Origin: Pestalotiopsis fici W106-1
Lineage: Eukaryota > Ascomycota > Sordariomycetes > Amphisphaeriales > Sporocadaceae
Assembly (NCBI RefSeq): GCF_000516985.1
Contig: NW_006917102.1
Location: 2,148,258-2,212,257 of the forward strand
Reading direction: 5' to 3'
Length of the DNA: 64,000 nt
In this document: positions 58,354-64,000 of the stretch, piece by piece
Numbering within the stretch: position 1 is the stretch's first letter
Layout of the letters: the number at the start of each line of letters is the position of its first letter
Position numbers and translations under genes: made by a program
Notes under the pieces: model-generated
What the model saw: the letters and a program-made list of their open reading frames with translations, nothing else
Told to the model about the DNA's origin: nothing
Database searches by the model: none

Positions 58354-59054
58354 CAGGGTAGGTAAAATTAATTTGAGTTTTGAGTTTGAGTTTGAGTTAA
58401 CTCAATTGAGTTGAGTTTTATTCCGGGTGCTAACTAAATCAATGAGTTAAACTCACTAATTTTAATAACTCAATGAGTTTTACTTAAGGTCCTAACTAAA
58501 TCAATTGAGTTTGAGTTAACTCAATTAAGTTGAGTTATTAACTCAATAACTCAAGATTAATTAATTTTAATTATAAAATAAATAAATAAATTAATATTAA
58601 AATGTTATTAAATTCTATAAAAAACCAGAATTAAAATGCATACATTACTTTTATTTTACGATTTTTAATTAATTTTAATATTAATTTTAAAGTTTAATAA
58701 AATAATTGGATAAAGAATAATAAAATTTTAATTATTTTTTAAAAAATTTAATAAAAACGGTATAAAAAAAAAAGTAAAGCGTTTTATTTATTGATTTTTT
58801 CTTTTTTTAATCACGGTATTATATTATTTTAATTAATTAATTATTAATTAAAATTAATAATTTTTTGAGTTAGTGAGTTAATTGAGTTATTAACTCAACT
58901 CAATTGATTTAGTTTGAGTTTACCTATTAACTAAATCATTGAGTTTGAGTTAGCATTTTTAATAACTCAATTGAGTTTAGTTAATAACTCAACTCAATTG
59001 AGTTTGAGTTAACTCAATTGAGTTAACTCAAGCTCACACTCAATGCCAACCCTG
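58354..59054 (+). mobile_element. 701-bp non-autonomous hAT-like element with perfect 8-bp TSD (family C)
   Basis: Begins CAGGGTAGGTAAAATTAATT and ends ACTCAATGCCAACCCTG, flanked by TTAACTAA at 58346-58353 and 59055-59062. Subterminal repeats are of the TTGAGTTTGAGTTAGCA type on both sides, with an AT-only core from about 58551 to 58860. It is non-coding. It is the youngest layer of a three-level nest. Confidence 0.88.
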
Positions 59055-59520
59055 TTAACTAAAAACTAACATATAAATTCTTTTTTTTCAACTTTTTAAA
59101 TATATTTTAAATTCTTTTTAAAATCTAAAAATTAAAAATAATTTTAACTTCGTAATTTTAATAAATAATTAATTAAATTCTAATTCAATAATTAAAGGTT
59201 AAATCTTTATATAATTTAATATATTTTAATTATTATAAAAAAAATTAAATAAATTAATATTTTTAATTTTTAAATATTTAATTTTAAAAAATCCAATTAA
59301 CGAAAATAAATTTTTTAGTATTTTAACTTATTATATCTTTTTAATTAAAATAGCTATTATAATTATTCCTTTTATATAAATTAACGCTAAAGGTAATAAT
59401 AAAACTCCGATAACCTTCGAAGTAATCCGAGCTTTATTAATAAAGTTATTAATTTATTTTACGATTTTAAAAAAAACTCCGATCGAAATCCGAGCTTAAT
59501 TTCTATTAAATTCCATTGCG

Positions 59521-59800
59521 GGGTAGGGTAACTAGGGTCTTATCTTTCGATCCATACGGTATTTTTTCAACGTATGGATCGACGAATAAAATAACGGTTC
59601 CTAATTTAATATCTGGCTATAGGGTAGGGTGACTGGGATCTTATTTTTCGATCCGTACGATATCTTTTTAACGTACGGATCAACGAATAAAACACCACCT
59701 GCTAATCTGATATCTGATTACAGGGTAAGCTAATTAGGGTCTTAAACCCTTTGATCCCCGTGATATCTTTTCAACATACGGATCAACGAATAAGATAATA
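59521..59800 (+). repeat. Three tandem 101-bp units, each with a hairpin
   Basis: Units start at 59521, 59622 and 59723 (GGGTAGGGT or GGGTAAGCT), an exact 101-bp period. Each contains a 10-bp inverted repeat around a 12-nt loop. Unit 1 has GATCCATACG/CGTATGGATC and unit 2 has GATCCGTACG/CGTACGGATC, both perfect. Unit 3 has GATCCCCGTG/CATACGGATC with mismatches. A constant CAACGAATAA or GACGAATAAA follows each hairpin. They lie about 500 bp upstream of the transposase relic and may be its subterminal repeats. Confidence 0.85.
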
Positions 59801-62504
59801 ACCGTTATTCTTTTATCTCTTTATCTCTTTTTTTATCTTTTATCCTATCTTTTCGGTAATTTTACCATCCAATAAAATTAAAATAAATTATCTTAAATCC
59901 GTATAATGGATTTTACTTATCTTTTACCGTAAAATCCACCAATAATATTAGTTTTTATAATCTTAATTCCATAAAGTCCGTTCTTTTAATTTAAAATCAA
60001 CGTTATAGCCGATTATTAATTAGAAATCGAGTTTATAGATTAGAAATCCATTTTAAATCCGATTTTAAATTAGATTTCACTTAAATATTAAAGAAGTAGA
60101 TTTCCCATCCATAAAATAATTTCTTTTTTACCATAAACCATCACCATAATATTTAATATTTAACTGTACTACCATTATTTAATATACTATTATATCTACT
60201 TTTATAGTTTTATGGTTTTATAGTTTTATAATTAAATAAAGGATCTTTTTAACCCTTTGCAAAAATCTTTTATTTTACCTTTACCTTTTTATTTTATTTT
60301 TTACCCTCTTATTTTTTAAAATAGATTCGGATCCTTTTAAAAAAGAAAATTCGAATTACACCGCTTCACAGCCGGAATCTTCTGCTTTATCCATTATTTC
60401 TTCAAAACCTTCCTCTTCTTCAAAATCTTTAAAATATGCCGAAAATAAAGAAAATCAGTCCGAATTTACCCTTAAACCACCTAAAAATTCCCAAATTTAT
60501 ATTTTTAAAAATAGGTTATATACCCGTATTTTACTACCTATCGATCTATCGAAAAAACGGCAAATAAAAATTCGTTGCACTTTATAAGTTATTTATTTTT
60601 TTATTTTAAATTTATTTCTTTATTATTTTAATTATTTATTAACTTATTATTTTAAATATAATTATGAAATTAACGTTAACGTAAAAATATATCAAGCATC
60701 GAATCAAATACGGCATTACGAAAATAAACATCCAGATATCGCTTTTAATAAAGAAGCCGAAAAAACAAAAAAGAAACGTAAGCCCCCGTTATTTTCTTTT
60801 CACTTTTCAACAAAAGTTTTTTAATAGAACAAAAAGAAAATAAACCCCATATAATCGTTAGTTTCTGGTTTTTATAATTTAATTTAGCTAGGAATTTAAT
60901 TATTAATAAAAATCCGAATTTTTATTAATAATTAAGTTACGCCGGAGGGCAAAGTATTATAAATTTACTAAGGGCCGGGTCGATAAATTATTATTATAAA
61001 AAATTTAAACTAAGGATTATATAGGGTTTAGGATCCGAAATTAATTCAAATTCATCTTTCTTTAATTTAACAAATCGAAAACGACCCCGTACGGAAACAA
61101 ATCCATCGATTTTCGATAATAACGAATTTAATAACTTATTGTTAAACGTTCTTATCGATAATAATCTCTCTTTCAGCATTTTAAACTCAACTTCATTAAA
61201 AGGTTTATTATCTTATTTAAAGCCGTAAATTTTAGTTTTTAATTATTAATTATTATTATTATTACTTTTTATTAATTTTAATTTTTTAGTAATATTCCGA
61301 TTTTTAATCGTCAAATGATAAAAACAGTTTTTAATTCCAATTTTGCGAATTCTTTATCGATTTTTAATAATTCGTTAAAAACGAATATTAAAACGTTAGG
61401 GAAATTTTCGTTAATAACGGATATATGGACTTTAAACAACAATACAGCCTATTTAGGTATTATTATCTATTTTATTAATTCCGATTTTATATTAAATTAT
61501 AAATTAATCGGTTTCGATCCTATTAACAAAAAGCATACGGGTTTTAATATTTTTAACGAATTTAAAAAGTCGTTAAGTTCTTATTTTACTTTAATGGATT
61601 TCGAAAACGTTATTAGGTAAGTTTTTATTTTATTATTATTATTTTTAAATAAATTAAAACTAATTACTTTTTTAGCATTACCCGTAATAACGCCCGTAAT
61701 AATAATACGTTTATCGAAGCATTTAAAATTCGTTATTTTAACGATTTTAATTTGCATTTTACAAACGATATACGTTGCGTGGCCTATATAATTAATATCG
61801 TTATACAAACGATATTAAAAAAATATATATTAAACAACGAAAGAAAAGATAATCTTTAACGTTACGTTAATATTATTCTACCTTCTTTATCTAAAAATCA
61901 AATCGTTAAAATCCCAAAAGGTTCTACTTTTAATAATAAGTTATTTTATTTTTTATTAAATTAATTAGTTAACAAAATAACTAACTAACGAATTAAAAAA
62001 TTTAATTAATCGAGCTCGCCGTATTGCTGTTTAAACAAAATATACAAGCGAAATTAATAAATTATTAATAAAAGGAATTCAAAAAGCAAAAGCCGATAGA
62101 GATTTACCTCCAAAATTTAATAAAACAAAAATTCCTAACGGTAAATTATTAATTTAACTTATTTATTTATTATTTAACTAATTAAATAATTAGATTCTTA
62201 TATCCGGTAGAATTCGACTTATAATATGATTAAAACGATCTTAGAATTAAAAGATCCTTTAATTTATATTTATCGAAATACGGAGAAGGCTAAATTTAAG
62301 GAAATCTTTTTTACCGAAGCTGACTGGTTTTTGTTAAACCAATTAGAACGGATTTTCAAGGTTTTTCTTAAACCAAATATAGAATTACAAGGCGAATTTC
62401 ATACTACTTTATCAACGGCTTTATTATACGTATATCAGTTTTATACGAAATTAATGGCTATCCACGATGAATACCGAAATAAAGTTCGTTAACGCCCTCG
62501 TCAC

Positions 62505-62575
62505 ATAAATTTTATTCTTTTATTTCCTTTTATTTCTTTTATTTCCTTTTATTTCTTTTATTTCCTTTTTAATTT
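62505..62575 (+). repeat. TTTTATTTCY tandem repeat within the transposase relic
   Basis: A 10-bp unit (TTTTATTTCC/TTTTATTTCT) repeats about six times in what is probably an intron between the RNKVR and SLIKAIQAG coding blocks. Confidence 0.8.
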
Positions 62576-63049
62576 TATTAATTTTACTAATAAAAATAAA
62601 ATAAAAAACGCTTTTGCAAAGCTTAATAAAAGCTATACAAGCTGGAGTTAATAAATTAAACTCTTATTTCCCAAAAATAATTACAAGGGAAAATATCCAT
62701 AATTATAAGCCGTTTTTAATGGCTATTATTCTGGATCCACGATTTAAAACCTCCCATTTTCGACGAGATCGTATATTGCATTTTTACGATAATTGCAATA
62801 TCGATATTATTGAGTTTTTAGAAGAACTTTATGAAAAGTAAATTATTTTATTTTATTATTCTTTTTTCTTATTATTTTTATAATTATTAATTAATTATTT
62901 TTAATTAAATAAATAACTAATATTAAATTAGAATTAAAATTCAACGGGAAGGTGAAATCGAAACCCAATCTCAAAATCAAATCGAAATACAACACGATTC
63001 GGATAAAGAAAACTTTTTCTTAAATCAATCGGCCGTTATTATAAATAAC

Positions 63050-63548
63050 CAGGGTTGCAAAAAAGTGACTGCGCAGTGCACTGCAGTGCAGTTAAGTTAA
63101 CTGCATAATTTCCGGACTGCAACTTAACTAACTGCAGTTAGTAAAAATCCGGACTGCAACTGCAAAAAGTTAAGTTAACTGCAAAATAACTGCTAATTGC
63201 ACTTTGCAGTTAAGTTAATTAACTGCTAACTGCAATAATTAAATTATTATTATTTAATTAAATAAATTATTAATATTATTTATTTTATAAACGTTTTATA
63301 AAGCTGTTTTTAAAAGATTTAAAGCAATAAAAAGCTTTTAAAAATATTAAAAATTCGATTTATTATTAATTATTTTAATATTATACTGCAGTAACTGCAG
63401 GTAACTGCGAAGTTAACTTAAGTTATTAAAATTTAAACTTAAACTGACAAGTAACTGCATGCAGTTAGCAAAAGTCCGGACTGCAACTGCAAAAAGTTAA
63501 GTTAACTTAAACTTCACCAACTAACTGCAGACTGCATTTTCAACCCTG
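63050..63548 (+). mobile_element. 499-bp non-autonomous hAT-like element with perfect 8-bp TSD (family A, complete copy)
   Basis: Begins CAGGGTTGCAAAAAAGTGAC and ends GCATTTTCAACCCTG. It is flanked by TAAATAAC at 63042-63049 and 63549-63556. It contains dense GCAGTTAACTGC and CCGGACTGCAACT words toward both ends and an AT-rich core about 63240-63390. It is inserted in the coding part of the transposase relic. Deleting it with one TSD copy restores an open junction there. Confidence 0.92.
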
Positions 63549-63930
63549 TAAATAACAAATGTGAAGCTTATATTAACGAACCATTAGCTACGAATCAAGT
63601 GAGTTTTTTAAATAATTAATTTATTTATTAGTTAACTAATTAATTATTTAAATAGGACGATCCATTGGTTTATTGGAAAAATAACCAATATAAATATCCA
63701 GTTTTTGCTATTTTAGCCCGGCAATTTTTAGGAATTCCAGCTTTTTTAGCGGCTTTAAAACGGGTTTTTTTTATGTTAAGTTATATTATTTCTAAAGCAC
63801 GAAATAATTTAACTCCAGAAACTGTTAAATAGTTAACTTTATTCAAGAGTTGGGGGTTAAAAAGTGTAAAGGAAATACAGGAATTTTTATAAGGGGGCGA
63901 TTTATTTGAAGAAGAGGAAGATAATTAGTT

Positions 63931-63937
63931 TTATTCC

Positions 63938-64000
<63 letters not shown>
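63931..64000 (+). repeat. TTTTATTTC tandem repeat running off the window
   Basis: At least seven units of TTTCTTTTAT-type sequence directly after the transposase C-terminal block. It is the same 10-bp unit as at 62505-62575 and continues beyond the window edge. Confidence 0.85.

Larger units (their letters stand above)
60306..63932 (+). pseudogene. Autonomous hAT transposase pseudogene, RIP-like decay, split by a nested element
   Basis: Recognisable blocks occur in order. First is the N-terminal Ser-rich leader and YTRILLPIDLSKKRQIKIRC (about 60330-60590), then a BED-like stretch ending YENKHPDIAFNKEAEKTKKK (about 60650-60780). Next come FSLITDIWTLNNNTAYLGII (about 61410), an intron (61619-61674), and FNDFNLHFTNDIRCVAYIIN. 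The NSTYNMIKTILELKDPLIY block has its Trp codon changed to TAG at 62208-62210. FLMAIILDPRFKTSHF follows (about 62730). Last is the C-terminal dimerisation block DDPLVYWKNNQYKYPVFAIL with ARQFLGIPAF (about 63658-63745). Other in-frame stops include TAA at 61857 and 62032. A 499-bp element (63050-63548) splits the gene within SAVIINN|KCEAYINEP. The catalytic enzyme cannot be made. Domain order is that of hAT transposases common in Pezizomycotina. Confidence 0.88.
55142..64000. repeat. RIP-like AT-rich island made of nested hAT-related elements
   Basis: Composition switches abruptly at about 55085-55142 from ordinary genic DNA to extremely AT-rich DNA that runs to the window end. Recognisable remains are all hAT-like: termini CAGGGTTG/CAACCCTG, 8-bp target duplications, and transposase fragments with stops where Trp and Gln codons are expected. 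TGG-to-TAG and CAA-to-TAA are CpA-to-TpA changes on one or other strand, the RIP signature. A less degraded patch with more G+C lies about 56760-56900. Stretches at 56338-57090, 57280-57480, 57770-57958 and 59070-59500 hold no feature I can name. Confidence 0.88.

Noticed and set aside
59721..59735. CAGGGTAAG in the 101-bp repeats as another transposon terminus
   Set aside because: It is part of the tandem unit start (GGGTAGGGT in the other units); there is no AACCCTG partner or target duplication.
55142..64000. Centromere, mitochondrial insertion or CRISPR-like array as explanation for the AT-rich repeats
   Set aside because: Repeats have transposon termini, TSDs and transposase remnants. 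No mitochondrial genes are present, and the spacing is not array-like. A centromeric location cannot be judged from sequence alone.

Overview
The window comes from the nuclear genome of a filamentous ascomycete (Pezizomycotina). Genes carry short spliceosomal introns (mostly 50-210 bp, GTAAGT-like donors, CTAAC/CTGAC-like branch sites). Protein families are typical of the group: hybrid histidine kinase with PAS domains, Zn2Cys6 regulator, PDR-type ABC pump, fungal rhodopsin-like membrane protein and VWA-Vint protein. The right end is an extremely AT-rich transposon graveyard with the look of repeat-induced point mutation (RIP). A Sordariomycete, perhaps Hypocreales, is a reasonable guess but is not proven here.

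Layout. 1-788: 3' end of a Na+/phosphate symporter. 1915-2311 (-): a 78-residue zinc-finger-like protein in three exons. 3221-3320 (-): intron-containing tRNA-His. 4659-7111: VWA-Vint (Hint) protein, five exons. 8744-13121: hybrid histidine kinase, eight exons. 13122-23558: gene-poor, with a 100-N assembly gap at 21582-21681. 23559-27266: large disordered conserved fungal protein. 27832-28657 (-): GNAT acetyltransferase. 29281-29736 (-): 82-residue conserved small protein in four exons. 31768-31869: 33-residue Cys-rich peptide. 32590-33519 (-): MDR oxidoreductase. 34738-36464 (-): DMT/EamA transporter, six exons. 37309-42152 (-): PDR/ABCG multidrug transporter, three exons. 42153-48289: gene-poor. 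48290-49974: rhodopsin-like integral membrane protein, six exons. 50214-51560 (-): coiled-coil protein. 52848-55141: Zn2Cys6 transcription factor, five exons. 55142-64000: AT-rich island.

The AT-rich island is the most unusual part. It is a nest of short non-autonomous elements that all begin CAGGGT(T/A) and end AACCCTG. Three of them are flanked by perfect 8-bp target-site duplications (TAAATAAC, ATAATTAG, TTAACTAA), the hallmark of hAT transposons. They sit beside and inside a stop-riddled hAT transposase relic (about 60306-63932). One family is 499 bp long in both copies once a younger nested insertion is subtracted. The elements carry arrays of about 30-bp quasi-palindromic subterminal repeats. 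Three 101-bp tandem units with hairpins lie just upstream of the transposase relic.

The euchromatic genes do not form an obvious pathway cluster. They are a mix of sensing (histidine kinase, rhodopsin-like protein), transport (phosphate, DMT, PDR) and regulation (Zn2Cys6). Several small or split genes were assembled by hand from splice signals, so their exon limits are predictions.
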